A stretch of 64,000 nucleotides of DNA from an uncultured Bacteroidaceae bacterium (GTDB lineage: Bacteria > Bacteroidota > Bacteroidia > Bacteroidales > Bacteroidaceae), in the NCBI GenBank assembly GCA_905234605.1, contig CAJOIE010000001.1:310001-374000 (forward strand), written 5' to 3'. Position numbers and translations under genes: made by a program. Below, piece by piece: positions 36,018 through 44,169 of the stretch (positions are counted from its first letter, which is position 1; every line of letters starts with the position of its first letter). The notes under the pieces were generated by a model that saw only the letters and a program-made list of their open reading frames with translations, was not told the DNA's origin and did no database searches.

Positions 36018-38036
36018 TCAGAACTGCCAGCCGCGGAACAGGCGTCCGCTGCCCTGGAGCTCCGCTCCGAAGTAGAAACCCACGTTGGTGGGTTGGTTGT
36101 AGCCCACGTTCTGCATCACGAGGGAGTGGCGGTAGACAGGGTCGGCAAGGAAGGTGTGGAAGCGGTATGGTGTGGGCAGGGGCGAGACGTAGAGGCGCAG
36201 TGCACGGCTGTCGGGCGTGCGGGCCAGCACCTCCTCACGCCAGTCGCCTACGACATCTGCCGCCAGGCATGGGTTCGACTTGGTGCCGTTGTTGAAGGCC
36301 ACCCCTTCTAATTTAATTAAAGGAATACACGCGCGCGAGCCAGTGAAGTCGTAGGGCGTGCCTGTGAGTGTCTCCTCCGATGCGGCCTCGGCGTTGCCGG
36401 CAGTAGCCGCGGCAGGCACATACTTGGATATGGTCTCATGGTCGAGCAGCTCGCGCAGGAGGTCACCGTCCCACCAGATGCCGTAGTTGATGGGCACGCG
36501 TGCCATGCTGTCGACCACCTCGCCACTTGTGCTGCGTATGCCGCCTGACGCCGACGACCACATCTCCAACCCTGGGTTGCGCGGGTCGATGTCGGCAGCC
36601 ATGCAGCGGCCTACATCCTTGGACGACGGCAGCTGGAAGAGCACCAGCCCCGTGCGGGCGTCGCGGAAGTCGGAGCCGTCGCGGCGGTTCTCGTGGCAGT
36701 CCCACACATAGAGTGCATCGTTGAGCGGCATGAAGGCAGTGAGGTGCATGGCATCACCATGTCCGAAGCCTGTGTTGTAGAGCGGCTGTCCGTCGTGGTC
36801 CACGGCCATGGAGCCATAGGTGATCTCGTCGCAGCCGTCGCCGTCCACGTCGGCCACGCGCAGGTTGTGGTTGCCCTGCCCTGCGTAGGCCTGTTTGCCG
36901 GCGTCGCGTGTGTCGAACACCCAGCGTGTGGTGAGGCGGCGTCCGTCGAAGTCGTAGGCTGCCAGCACGGTGCGTGTGTAGTAGCCACGGCAGAAGATGG
37001 CACTCAGGCGTTTGCCGTCGAGGTATGCGCAGGCAGCGAGGAAGCGGTCGGAGCGGTTGGCGTAGTTGTCGCCCCAGTCGCTCAGTGGGCCGCGCTCGGG
37101 TATGTAATCGACTGTGGAAACAGCCTTGCCGGTGCGCCCGTCGAAGCATGTCACCCACTCGGGACCACGGTCCACGAAGCCACCGCGACGTGCCTTGGGG
37201 TCCATGCGGTCGGGCCAGCCGGGACCGCGGAACTGCTCGCTGGGGTTGCCGTTGGCCTGATAGGCCAGGGTGTCAGGGTGACGGCGGTGGTCGGCCATGG
37301 GGTCGCCCAGCACATGTCCGCGCCCGTCCACGGTGCCGTCGCTGGTGCGCACAAGCATCTCAGCACGCCCGTCGCCGTTGAGGTCAGCCACGATGAAGGG
37401 TGTGTAGTGAGCCCCCGAGCGTATGTTGCGGCCGAGGCACACGCGCCACAGGCTGCGGCCCTCAAGCGTCAGGGCCTCGAGATATGTGGGTGCCGTGAGA
37501 CCACTATGCGAGTTGTCGCGCGAGTTGGTCGGATCCCACTTTAGCACCACCTCCATGCGGCCGTCGCCGGTGAGGTCGGCCATGGTGGCATCGTTTGCCA
37601 CGTAGGACACGGTCTTCCCCGTAAGCTCGTCCACGACGTCGGCAGGGGGTGTGAGCGGAAGCTCCACATAGCCCACGGGAGCACCCTCGGGGAGGGTCCA
37701 GTCGCCCCGTGCATGGTGTAGGCGGCCACCCTGCATGCTCTTTGCGATGACCCTGTAGTGTGCTCCGGCAGGAGAGTGCAGGGTGTCGGCGAAGGTGGTG
37801 GAGTGTCGTGCCGGGGTGTGTCCTATCACCTTGCCGTCGCGCAGCACCTGGAATTCCACGTCGATGGGATCCGACGGCAGATAGCGCCACGAGAGGAGCA
37901 CGCTGTCGGTGCTTATGCGCACGGCCACGAGTCCGCGGTCGAGCGTCTCGCCACGCATGGCGGCGAGATTGTAGGCCGTCTGTGCACCGGCGGTGAGCGC
38001 GGCCAGCAGCATCAGTGGGAGCAGGAAGTGTTTCAT
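36018..38036 (-). CDS. PL11 rhamnogalacturonan lyase
   Basis: This 672-residue secreted enzyme (signal peptide MKHFLLPLMLLAALTAGAQ) cleaves the rhamnogalacturonan I backbone by beta-elimination. Family PL11 features are an N-terminal fibronectin-like domain ('VAVRISTDSVLLSWRYLPSDP') and an eight-bladed propeller with calcium-binding blocks 'ADLTGDGRMEVVLKWDPTNSRDNSH', 'VADLNGDGRAEMLVRTSDGT', 'VADVDGDGCDEITYGSMAVDHDG' and 'WWDGDLLRELLDH'. It ends 'YNQPTNVGFYFGAEL'. It is upstream of GH97 and 42 bases downstream of the DUF4435 gene, all on one strand. A degenerate TGCA array is embedded in codons about 84-117. Confidence 0.9.
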   Translation of the reverse strand: MKHFLLPLMLLAALTAGAQTAYNLAAMRGETLDRGLVAVRISTDSVLLSWRYLPSDPIDVEFQVLRDGKVIGHTPARHSTTFADTLHSPAGAHYRVIAKSMQGGRLHHARGDWTLPEGAPVGYVELPLTPPADVVDELTGKTVSYVANDATMADLTGDGRMEVVLKWDPTNSRDNSHSGLTAPTYLEALTLEGRSLWRVCLGRNIRSGAHYTPFIVADLNGDGRAEMLVRTSDGTVDGRGHVLGDPMADHRRHPDTLAYQANGNPSEQFRGPGWPDRMDPKARRGGFVDRGPEWVTCFDGRTGKAVSTVDYIPERGPLSDWGDNYANRSDRFLAACAYLDGKRLSAIFCRGYYTRTVLAAYDFDGRRLTTRWVFDTRDAGKQAYAGQGNHNLRVADVDGDGCDEITYGSMAVDHDGQPLYNTGFGHGDAMHLTAFMPLNDALYVWDCHENRRDGSDFRDARTGLVLFQLPSSKDVGRCMAADIDPRNPGLEMWSSASGGIRSTSGEVVDSMARVPINYGIWWDGDLLRELLDHETISKYVPAAATAGNAEAASEETLTGTPYDFTGSRACIPLIKLEGVAFNNGTKSNPCLAADVVGDWREEVLARTPDSRALRLYVSPLPTPYRFHTFLADPVYRHSLVMQNVGYNQPTNVGFYFGAELQGSGRLFRGWQF
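37683..37785. repeat. Degenerate TGCA-centred periodic repeat inside the PL11 gene, array G
   Basis: Within the coding sequence, cores lie at 37710 (CCCCGTGCATGGTG), 37732 (CACCCTGCATGC), 37754 (ACCCTGTAGTG, one change) and 37777 (GAGTGCAGGGTG): steps 22, 22, 23. A further decayed unit may start near 37683 (CACCCTCGGGGAGGGT). The phase and unit match the intergenic arrays, although the region is translated (the fibronectin-like domain of PL11). Confidence 0.55.
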
Positions 38037-38078
38037 CAGACGGGTAGGTTACAGTGATTAAGAGTTAAAGGCAGAGAC

Positions 38079-39110
38079 TTATGGCTTGGTGGCATCAGGC
38101 TCACCCGCTGCCGCCGCAGAGAGCAGCAGACGGCTGATGTCCTGGCGCACACGTGCAAACGGCGGTGCGTCGCGGAAGGCTGTGGCCTTCTTCAGGACGG
38201 TTTCTATGGGCATCACGCTGTGCTGGTAGGACGAGAGCTCACACTGCCGCTGCTTGTCGTGCATGGCCAGGCGTGTGATTTCGCGCTCGCGTTCCTTGCG
38301 CAGTGTGGTGCAGATGCCTTCGAGCAGTGGCACCACCACATTGTCGAAGAGCGTGTGGCCGTGAATGTAGAGGTATGTGGTCTCGGGCGTGACACCCAGG
38401 TCGAGCAGGCTCTGCCTGACGCTGCCCCACGAACGCTTGGCTTCGGGGAAACGGTGCTGCAGCCACGCCACTTTCTGGTTCACACGGCGGCGCATGGCTG
38501 CAAGGGCTTCCTCGGGCTTTCCGGCCGAGATGCCCTTGGCAGACACGATGGCGGCAAGGTCGGTGAGCTTGAAGTCGTGGTAGGCATCGTTGCGGTAGCA
38601 CCAGATGCTCCACACGAGCAGCGGCCAGACGATGACACTGTACTGGCGCATGAACTCCTCATAGTCGAGCGTGGGGCGGTCGTTGAGCGTGGCCGTGACC
38701 ACAGCCCTGCGCAACGACGGAGCGTAGCACTGGTAGTTCTCGATGGCGTAGACGTAGGTGTGGATGACGTAGGGCGAATGGCGCACAAGGCGGCTCAGCT
38801 CGGTGGCATCGGAGAGGAGATAGTCGTAGTCGGCATCGACGCAGGCTATCATGGTCTGTCCCAGCTGCCTGGCCGAGAGCAGGTTGAGCAGTGCCTGCCG
38901 CTTGCCTTTGCCTAAGCTGTCGTGCGAGGGCAGACACACCTCGAAGGTGACTGCCGGGCTCTCGAACTCATCGAGCACCTGCCGCCAGAAGGCCACGTCG
39001 TCGAAGCTCTCCACATAGGCCACTATGCGGCGCGGCGCACGCTTGGGACGCAGGCGGTTGGCAGCCTCGATGTAGGCCGACGAGATGTTATGGAGCAGAC
39101 GCTTGGCCAT
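38079..39110 (-). CDS. DUF4435 TOPRIM-like protein, AriB-like
   Basis: A 343-residue cytoplasmic protein. Near the N-terminus are 'IVAYVESFDDVAFWRQVLDEF' (E34) and 'TMIACVDADYDYLL' (D92, D94), which match the glutamate and DxD of the TOPRIM nuclease fold as found in DUF4435. Later parts are mainly helical, with 'YVIHTYVYAIENYQCYAPSL' typical of DUF4435. It lies 15 bases after the ATPase gene on the same strand. In the PARIS phage-defence system, AriA (an ABC-type ATPase) holds AriB (DUF4435) and releases it as an effector; this pair has the same partners. Such pairs may also have other roles, so defence is an inference. Confidence 0.8.
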   Translation of the reverse strand: MAKRLLHNISSAYIEAANRLRPKRAPRRIVAYVESFDDVAFWRQVLDEFESPAVTFEVCLPSHDSLGKGKRQALLNLLSARQLGQTMIACVDADYDYLLSDATELSRLVRHSPYVIHTYVYAIENYQCYAPSLRRAVVTATLNDRPTLDYEEFMRQYSVIVWPLLVWSIWCYRNDAYHDFKLTDLAAIVSAKGISAGKPEEALAAMRRRVNQKVAWLQHRFPEAKRSWGSVRQSLLDLGVTPETTYLYIHGHTLFDNVVVPLLEGICTTLRKEREREITRLAMHDKQRQCELSSYQHSVMPIETVLKKATAFRDAPPFARVRQDISRLLLSAAAAGEPDATKP

Positions 39111-39125
39111 AGGTGCCAGACGGTG

Positions 39126-39953
39126 TTACTGCTGGATGATGTCTTCCACGTCTGTCACGCAGTCCGTCCATCCGTCCATCACGAGGGCCGGCGAGTGGGT
39201 GGTCACCAGCACCTGCACGTGCGGGTTGAGGTCAACGATGAGTGAGAGCAGACGCTGCTGCCACTCTATGTGGAGGCTTATCTCGGGCTCATCCATGAGC
39301 AGCACCCATGGCTGACGGTTCTGCACCAGCACAGTGAGCAGTATGATGAGCATCTGCTTCTCTCCCGACGAGAGCAGATAGGGCTGCAGCGTCTGCCCTA
39401 TGTGATGGAAGCGCAGCTCGTTGGAGGTGCGGTCGATGGTCTTGCCCGTGGAGGCGAAGAGGTCGTCCACGATGTCCTGGAAGTGGCTCTTCTCTGCCGC
39501 TATGGCCGATGCCTTGGCCTGCGCCTCAGGGTCGGCAGAAGTGAAGAGCTCCACTATGCGGCGCGAGAGGTTCACCTGATAGTCGAGATAGCGGCGCTGT
39601 AGCTGGTAGAGCTGCCAGTCGAGCTCGGTGGTGAGATGCGAGTCGGTGACCTTCTCAATCAGCTCCGCACTGGCCAGGGGACGGTCTATGCCACGAATGA
39701 AGTCGAAGCGCACGGCCGTGGCCACGGCCGGATGGAAGGTGAGATGCACCCCCTGCGAGGGCTCGCCGCTGAGCACGGGGCTCGCCGCTATGGTGTCCTG
39801 CAAGCGGCGTGCCGTCTTGCGCAGGATGGTGCTCTTGCCCACCCCGTTGATGCCGCTCAGCACATTCACTCCCGGCTGCAACGGCCATACTATGTGGCGC
39901 GTGCCGTGCCAGAGGGCATCTATCTCCACACGTTCTATGTAGTCGCCTATCAT
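39126..39953 (-). CDS. ABC/SMC-type AAA ATPase, AriA-like
   Basis: A compact 275-residue ATPase with a complete set of motifs: Walker A GINGVGKST (34-42), ABC signature LSSGEKQ (194-200), Walker B 'WVLLMDEPEISLH' (216-228, with DE at 221-222) and the H-loop TTHSPAL (251-257). Between them is a helical insert (about 95-190) in place of a long coiled coil. This is the layout of AAA15/21-type ATPases that pair with TOPRIM nucleases (OLD, Gabija, PARIS). It has its own promoter at 39988-40018 and is followed directly by the DUF4435 gene. It is shorter than the AriA proteins I know, so it is AriA-like, not a certain orthologue. Confidence 0.85.
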   Translation of the reverse strand: MIGDYIERVEIDALWHGTRHIVWPLQPGVNVLSGINGVGKSTILRKTARRLQDTIAASPVLSGEPSQGVHLTFHPAVATAVRFDFIRGIDRPLASAELIEKVTDSHLTTELDWQLYQLQRRYLDYQVNLSRRIVELFTSADPEAQAKASAIAAEKSHFQDIVDDLFASTGKTIDRTSNELRFHHIGQTLQPYLLSSGEKQMLIILLTVLVQNRQPWVLLMDEPEISLHIEWQQRLLSLIVDLNPHVQVLVTTHSPALVMDGWTDCVTDVEDIIQQ

Positions 39954-39987
39954 GGTGATAATGACTTTGTTTTGCTCCTTACGTGGG

Positions 39988-40018
39988 CAAAGTTAACCCA
40001 AAAGGTAGGGCACACAAA
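39988..40018 (-). promoter_or_regulatory. Bacteroidetes-type promoter for the ATPase-DUF4435 pair
   Basis: On the minus strand: TTTG (40015-40018), a 19-base spacer, then TAACTTTG (39988-39995). A full consensus match, 35 bases before the ATPase start and overlapping the region of the divergent promoter of the amidase gene. Confidence 0.75.
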
Positions 40019-40034
40019 AAAAGGTACCTGCTTT

Positions 40035-40066
40035 TTTGCCCTCCGCCACCATTTAGCGTACCTTTG
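40035..40066 (+). promoter_or_regulatory. Bacteroidetes-type promoter for the amidase-MlaD operon
   Basis: TTTG (40035-40038), a 20-base spacer, then TACCTTTG (40059-40066). A full consensus match only 14 bases before the ATG at 40081, so the 5' leader would be very short. Confidence 0.75.
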
Positions 40067-40080
40067 TCAGCACTGACATT

Positions 40081-40854
40081 ATGAAGACCGCCATACGCAC
40101 ACTCTTGCTACTGCTGATGTTTGCCGCGCCAAGCACCGGCATGGCTGCCGCACCACGCAAATTCACCATCGTCCTTGATGCCGGCCATGGCGGCAAGGAC
40201 CCCGGAGCCTTAGGCACTAAAGGGCGGGAGAAAGACATAAACCTGGCCGTGGCGCTCGCCGTGGGGCGGCTCATCGAGCAAAACATGGCCGACGTCAGCG
40301 TCGTGTACACCCGCAAGACCGACATCTTCGTCGAGCTCGACGAGCGTGCCAACATTGCCAACAAAGCCAAGGCCGACCTCTTCCTGAGCATACACACCAA
40401 CGCAGTGGCCGGCAAGACACAGCACCGCGGCACGGAGACCTACACGCTGGGCATGCACCGCGCGGCCGATAACCTCGAGGTGGCCAAACGCGAGAACTCG
40501 GCCATCATGCTTGAGAGCAACTACGCGCAACGCTACGAGGGCTTCGACCCCAAGAGTGCCGAGTCATACATCATCTTCGAGTTCATGCAGGACCGCAACA
40601 TGGAGCAGAGCGTGAAGATGGCCACCATGCTGCAACAGCAGTTCCGCTCAGCCGGACGTCCCGACAAAGGCGTGCATCAGGCAGGCTTCCTCGTGCTGCG
40701 CGAGACGAGCATGCCGTCGTGCCTCATAGAACTGGGCTACATCACCACACAAGCCGAGGAGACATTTCTCACCAGCAACGCGGGCGTCACACAGCTGGCA
40801 CAGGCCATCTACGCCGCCATCAAGAAGTATAAAGAAACACACCATACCAAATGA
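40081..40854 (+). CDS. N-acetylmuramoyl-L-alanine amidase
   Basis: A 257-residue exported cell-wall hydrolase (signal peptide about residues 1-23) of the Amidase_3 zinc family. It cuts the amide bond between MurNAc and the stem peptide. The zinc site is formed by 'IVLDAGHGGKDPGALG' (His), 'GREKDINLAVA' (Glu) and 'LFLSIHTNAV' (His); 'GFLVLRETSMPSCLIELGYI' contains the catalytic glutamate. The stop overlaps the start of the MlaD-like gene (ATGA at 40851-40854), implying translational coupling. Confidence 0.94.
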   Translation: MKTAIRTLLLLLMFAAPSTGMAAAPRKFTIVLDAGHGGKDPGALGTKGREKDINLAVALAVGRLIEQNMADVSVVYTRKTDIFVELDERANIANKAKADLFLSIHTNAVAGKTQHRGTETYTLGMHRAADNLEVAKRENSAIMLESNYAQRYEGFDPKSAESYIIFEFMQDRNMEQSVKMATMLQQQFRSAGRPDKGVHQAGFLVLRETSMPSCLIELGYITTQAEETFLTSNAGVTQLAQAIYAAIKKYKETHHTK

Positions 40855-41756
40855 AATTCGCAAGGGAGCTAAAAATAGGCATCACAGGCATCATTGCCAC
40901 CGTGCTGCTCTTCTCAACCATCAATTTCCTCAAAGGAGCCAGCCTCTTCACCACCAACGACACCTATTATATAGTATTCACCGATGCCAAGCAACTGGCA
41001 AAGTCGAGTCCCGTCTATGCCGACGGCTACAACGTAGGCATAGTCTCCGACGTGCACTACGACTACGCCAACCCTGGCAAAGGCGTGGTGGTGCAGATTG
41101 CCGTGGAGCACGGCATGCGCATACCCGCAGGCACCATAGCCATGCTCGACGAGGCCATGCTCGGCGGCAGCACACTGAACCTGCGCATGGGCAACAGCCC
41201 CGTGGAGCGCTACGCCGTGGGCGACACTCTGCCGTCGCAAGCAGCCGGCGGACTAATGGACCAGGCAGCCCTGCTCATGCCCAAGCTGGAAGTGACGCTC
41301 GCACGCGTCGACACACTGCTCATGAGCCTCAACACACTGGCCAACGACCCCAACATCAAGCAGATACTGGCCAACGTGAATGCCGCCACAGAATCGCTCA
41401 ACCAGAGCACCGCCGACATCAACCGCATAGTGCACAGCGACCTGCCTGCCATGACACACACGTTCACCGAAGCCGGCAACAACGTGGCACTGCTGACAGC
41501 ACGCCTCAACGAGTTAGACATACAGGCAACCATGGGCAAGGTGGATGCCACGATGGACAACGTACAAGCCATGACCGAGCGCCTGAACGCAACAGACAAC
41601 AACGTAGGACTGCTGCTCAACGACACTGCACTCTACGGCAACATCAACCGCACAGCACTGGGCGCAGCCACACTCGTGGAAGACCTGAAAGCCAACCCCA
41701 AACGCTACATCCACTTCTCAGTCTTCGGCAAGAAAGAAAAGAGTGGCAATGAGTGA
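40851..41756 (+). CDS. MlaD/MCE-domain lipid transport protein
   Basis: The 301-residue protein has an N-terminal membrane anchor ('ELKIGITGIIATVLLFSTINFL') and one MCE domain ('LFTTNDTYYIVFTDAKQLAKSSPVYADGYNVGIV', about 30-125), followed by a long heptad-like helix (about 135-270). This is the plan of MlaD, the periplasmic hexameric ring that passes phospholipids between membranes. It overlaps the amidase gene by four bases. The matching permease and ATPase genes are not in the window. Confidence 0.88.
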   Translation: MKFARELKIGITGIIATVLLFSTINFLKGASLFTTNDTYYIVFTDAKQLAKSSPVYADGYNVGIVSDVHYDYANPGKGVVVQIAVEHGMRIPAGTIAMLDEAMLGGSTLNLRMGNSPVERYAVGDTLPSQAAGGLMDQAALLMPKLEVTLARVDTLLMSLNTLANDPNIKQILANVNAATESLNQSTADINRIVHSDLPAMTHTFTEAGNNVALLTARLNELDIQATMGKVDATMDNVQAMTERLNATDNNVGLLLNDTALYGNINRTALGAATLVEDLKANPKRYIHFSVFGKKEKSGNE

Positions 41757-41882
41757 TGCACGGGGACAACGAAGCAGCCCGCTATTTGCAGCAATTATAA
41801 ATTAGGACACCACAGCATGGAGGTGCACCCACGAGCAATATAACTCGCTAAGACTTAGCACCGCAGACACAGCAAAAAACTT

Positions 41883-41913
41883 TTTGAGGCATCGCCTATG
41901 GCGGTGCCTCAAA
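41883..41913. terminator. 14-bp hairpin after the MlaD-like gene
   Basis: TTTGAGGCATCGCC (41883-41896), loop TAT, GGCGGTGCCTCAAA (41900-41913), one T-G wobble. The flanks are A-rich before and GCTTTAAT after, so it can act as a modest terminator in either direction, 127 bases past the MlaD-like stop. Confidence 0.6.
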
Positions 41914-42042
41914 GCTTTAATAATCAGCACAAAGAACTGCCACAGGCACTGAGACTAAGCGAAAGCGGCAAGCGTCCGTGCAGAGTGCTGAAAACGTGGC
42001 TTTTAGGGAAGACACCAAGCCATGTGTGCCCTATGGCTCACA

Positions 42043-42074
42043 TTTGCATAGACGCGCAAGAAAACCTACCTTTG
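42043..42074 (+). promoter_or_regulatory. Bacteroidetes-type promoter for dnaA
   Basis: TTTG (42043-42046), a 20-base spacer, then TACCTTTG (42067-42074), 36 bases before the dnaA ATG at 42110. It fixes the start: the longer in-frame ATG at 41978 lies upstream of this promoter. Confidence 0.8.
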
Positions 42075-42109
42075 CAACGTTGTTCGCCATACAGGAACAG
42101 TACTCCTTA

Positions 42110-43513
42110 ATGCCAGCTAACCCAACCATACAAGACCCTCGGTGGAGCCAATGCCTGCGACTGATTGAAAGCAATATCGGTCAGCAGCAGTTTGACACAT
42201 GGTTCGGCCCCATACGCAAGGCAGAGTATGACGACGACAAGCACGAGCTGACACTCAGCGTACCCTCCTCATTCATCTATGAATACTACGAGGCCAACTA
42301 CCCAAGGCTGTTGCGCCTCGTGCTGACAAGAGTGTACGGCGAAGGCGTAAGGCTGATGTACAAGGTGACCGTGGACTCCACCACCGGCAGCGAACAGACA
42401 TGGGAAGGCGGCACCAGCACCACGCTGAAGCAACAGCCAACCCACACGCCGGCCAACACAGCCCCACAGCCGCTACAGCAGCTCGACTCACAGCTCAAGG
42501 CCGAATACACCTTCGACACCTTTGTGGAAGGAGATGCCAACCGCCTGCCCATAACCGTAGGGCAAGCCATTGCCAAGAACCCCAGGCAAGCAACATTCAA
42601 CCCGCTATTCCTCTACGGCCCATCCGGCGTTGGCAAGACACACCTCGTCAACGCCATCGGACTGCGACTGAAAGAGCTGCACCCTGAACTGCGCGTGCTC
42701 TACGTGTCGGCCCACCTCTTCCAGGTGCAGTACACCGACAGCGTGCGGCAGAACAAGCAGAACGACTTCATCGGCTTCTACCAGAGCATCGACATCCTCA
42801 TCATCGACGATGTGCAGGAGTTCGCCACACTACAGAAGACACAGCTTGCCTTCTTCCACATCTTCAACCACCTGCACCAAAACGGCAAACAGCTGATACT
42901 CACTTCCGACCGTCCGCCGGTGGCACTGCAAGGCATGGAGGAGCGCCTGCTCACACGCTTCAAGTGGGGCCTGCTGGCCGAGCTGGAACGCCCCTCGCAG
43001 GAGATGCGCCGCGACATCCTGCGCAGCAAGATACGCCACGACGGCCTGCGTTTCACCGACGCCGTGATTGACTACATCTCACGAGTAGTGGACAAGAGCG
43101 TGCGCGACCTCGAAGGCGTCATACACTCACTCATGGCATACAGCGTGGTCCACAACAAGGAGATTGACGTGGACATGGCAGAGCAGGTGATAAGCAAGAC
43201 CATCGGCCTGCAAGCGGCAAAGAGCAAAGTCACCCTGGAGTATATCGTGGAGCGCACATGCGACTACTTCGGCCTGACCACGGCAGACATTATGTCGAAA
43301 AGCCGCAAGGCCAACATTGTGATTGGCCGACAAGTGGCAATGTACCTCTCACAGAAGCACACCTCACTGAGCACCACAAAGATAGGCTACGCCATCGGAC
43401 AGCGCGCACACACAACTGTGCTACACTCGTGCCAATGCGTGAGCAACCGCATGGCAACCGACAACATCTTCTCAAGGCAAGTGAGCGAACTGGAAGAGCT
43501 CATCAGCCACTGA
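42110..43513 (+). CDS. dnaA: Chromosomal replication initiator DnaA
   Basis: This 467-residue AAA+ protein binds DnaA boxes and opens the origin. Domain I is at about 1-85 ('WSQCLRLIESNIGQQQFDTWFGPI'), a short linker II at 86-125, and the AAA+ domain III begins 'YTFDTFVEGDANRLP' with Walker A GPSGVGKTH, Walker B 'DILIIDDVQEFA' and sensor 'ILTSDRPPVAL'. Domain IV ends with the DNA-binding signature 'IGYAIGQRAHTTVLHSCQCV', where the usual 'FGGRDHTTV' reads IGQRAHTTV. Length is normal. Confidence 0.96.
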   Translation: MPANPTIQDPRWSQCLRLIESNIGQQQFDTWFGPIRKAEYDDDKHELTLSVPSSFIYEYYEANYPRLLRLVLTRVYGEGVRLMYKVTVDSTTGSEQTWEGGTSTTLKQQPTHTPANTAPQPLQQLDSQLKAEYTFDTFVEGDANRLPITVGQAIAKNPRQATFNPLFLYGPSGVGKTHLVNAIGLRLKELHPELRVLYVSAHLFQVQYTDSVRQNKQNDFIGFYQSIDILIIDDVQEFATLQKTQLAFFHIFNHLHQNGKQLILTSDRPPVALQGMEERLLTRFKWGLLAELERPSQEMRRDILRSKIRHDGLRFTDAVIDYISRVVDKSVRDLEGVIHSLMAYSVVHNKEIDVDMAEQVISKTIGLQAAKSKVTLEYIVERTCDYFGLTTADIMSKSRKANIVIGRQVAMYLSQKHTSLSTTKIGYAIGQRAHTTVLHSCQCVSNRMATDNIFSRQVSELEELISH

Positions 43514-43581
43514 CGACAGCCGCCGGCACCAGTTGACAGCCGGCAGCGACACCAGTCAAAGCCCATATTTTACCTGAAAAC

Positions 43582-43612
43582 TTTGCCGCTCACAAAAATA
43601 GGCTTACCTTTG
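43582..43612 (+). promoter_or_regulatory. Bacteroidetes-type promoter for DUF177-rpmF
   Basis: TTTG (43582-43585), a 19-base spacer, then TACCTTTG (43605-43612). The ATG at 43621 is only 8 bases past the -7 element, so the message would be leaderless or nearly so. Confidence 0.7.
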
Positions 43613-43620
43613 CCGACCGA

Positions 43621-44148
43621 ATGGATAGTCTGAGCAGATACGATGTTTGTATAGACGGCATACAAGCCGACACACGCACCTATCACTGGACACTGCGCGA
43701 CGACTACTTCCACCTGCTTGACGAGCAGGACATAGAGCACGGCCAACTCAACGCTACGCTGCGGGTGACCCAGAGCGGTGATGCCTATGACCTTGACTTC
43801 GACATAGCAGGATATGTGGAAGTGCCTTGCGACAGATGCCTCTGCCCCATGCAGCAGAAGATAGAAGTCCATGAGACGCTGACAGCAAGGCTCGGCAACG
43901 CATACTACGATGATGGAGACACCATCGAAGTAGCAGCCGACACCAAGACGCTCAACGTGGCATGGAACATGTTCGAGCTGATAGCACTTGCCCTGCCTAT
44001 CCACCACGTGCACGACGACGGCCAGTGTGAGGAAGCCATGCAGCAACTGCTGGCCAGCCACACGCCACACGCCGACGACAGCCACGACACACGGTGGGAT
44101 GCCCTCAAGCCACTGCTCGGCAGCAACACCACAGACGACAACAAATAA
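43621..44148 (+). CDS. DUF177 (YceD-like) protein upstream of rpmF
   Basis: A 175-residue acidic cytoplasmic protein with the DUF177 cysteine block 'EVPCDRCLCPM' and the downstream 'LNVAWNMFELIALALPIHHVH' segment. Proteins of this family precede rpmF in most bacteria and are linked to 23S rRNA precursor/ribosome biogenesis. Here rpmF follows after 21 bases. The C-terminus is poorly conserved ('HTPHADDSHDTRWDALKPLL'), ending in the characteristic 'RWxALKxLL'. Confidence 0.88.
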   Translation: MDSLSRYDVCIDGIQADTRTYHWTLRDDYFHLLDEQDIEHGQLNATLRVTQSGDAYDLDFDIAGYVEVPCDRCLCPMQQKIEVHETLTARLGNAYYDDGDTIEVAADTKTLNVAWNMFELIALALPIHHVHDDGQCEEAMQQLLASHTPHADDSHDTRWDALKPLLGSNTTDDNK

Positions 44149-44169
44149 ACAAACAACAACTATACTACA

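Larger units (their letters stand above)
41757..42109. other. Gap upstream of dnaA
   Basis: This 353-base stretch is more AT-rich than its surroundings. It contains the hairpin at 41883-41913 and the dnaA promoter at 42043-42074. I looked for DnaA boxes (TTATCCACA-like) and found none, so there is no evidence that the origin lies here. Short frames in it do not resemble proteins. Confidence 0.55.

Noticed and set aside
41757-42109. Replication origin next to dnaA
   Set aside because: No DnaA boxes or AT-rich 13-mers were found, and neighbouring genes are not the usual origin partners. AT-richness alone is weak evidence.
41978-42109. Longer DnaA start (44 extra residues)
   Set aside because: The extension lies upstream of and across a full consensus promoter at 42043-42074 and is not DnaA-like; the ATG at 42110 gives the normal N-terminus.
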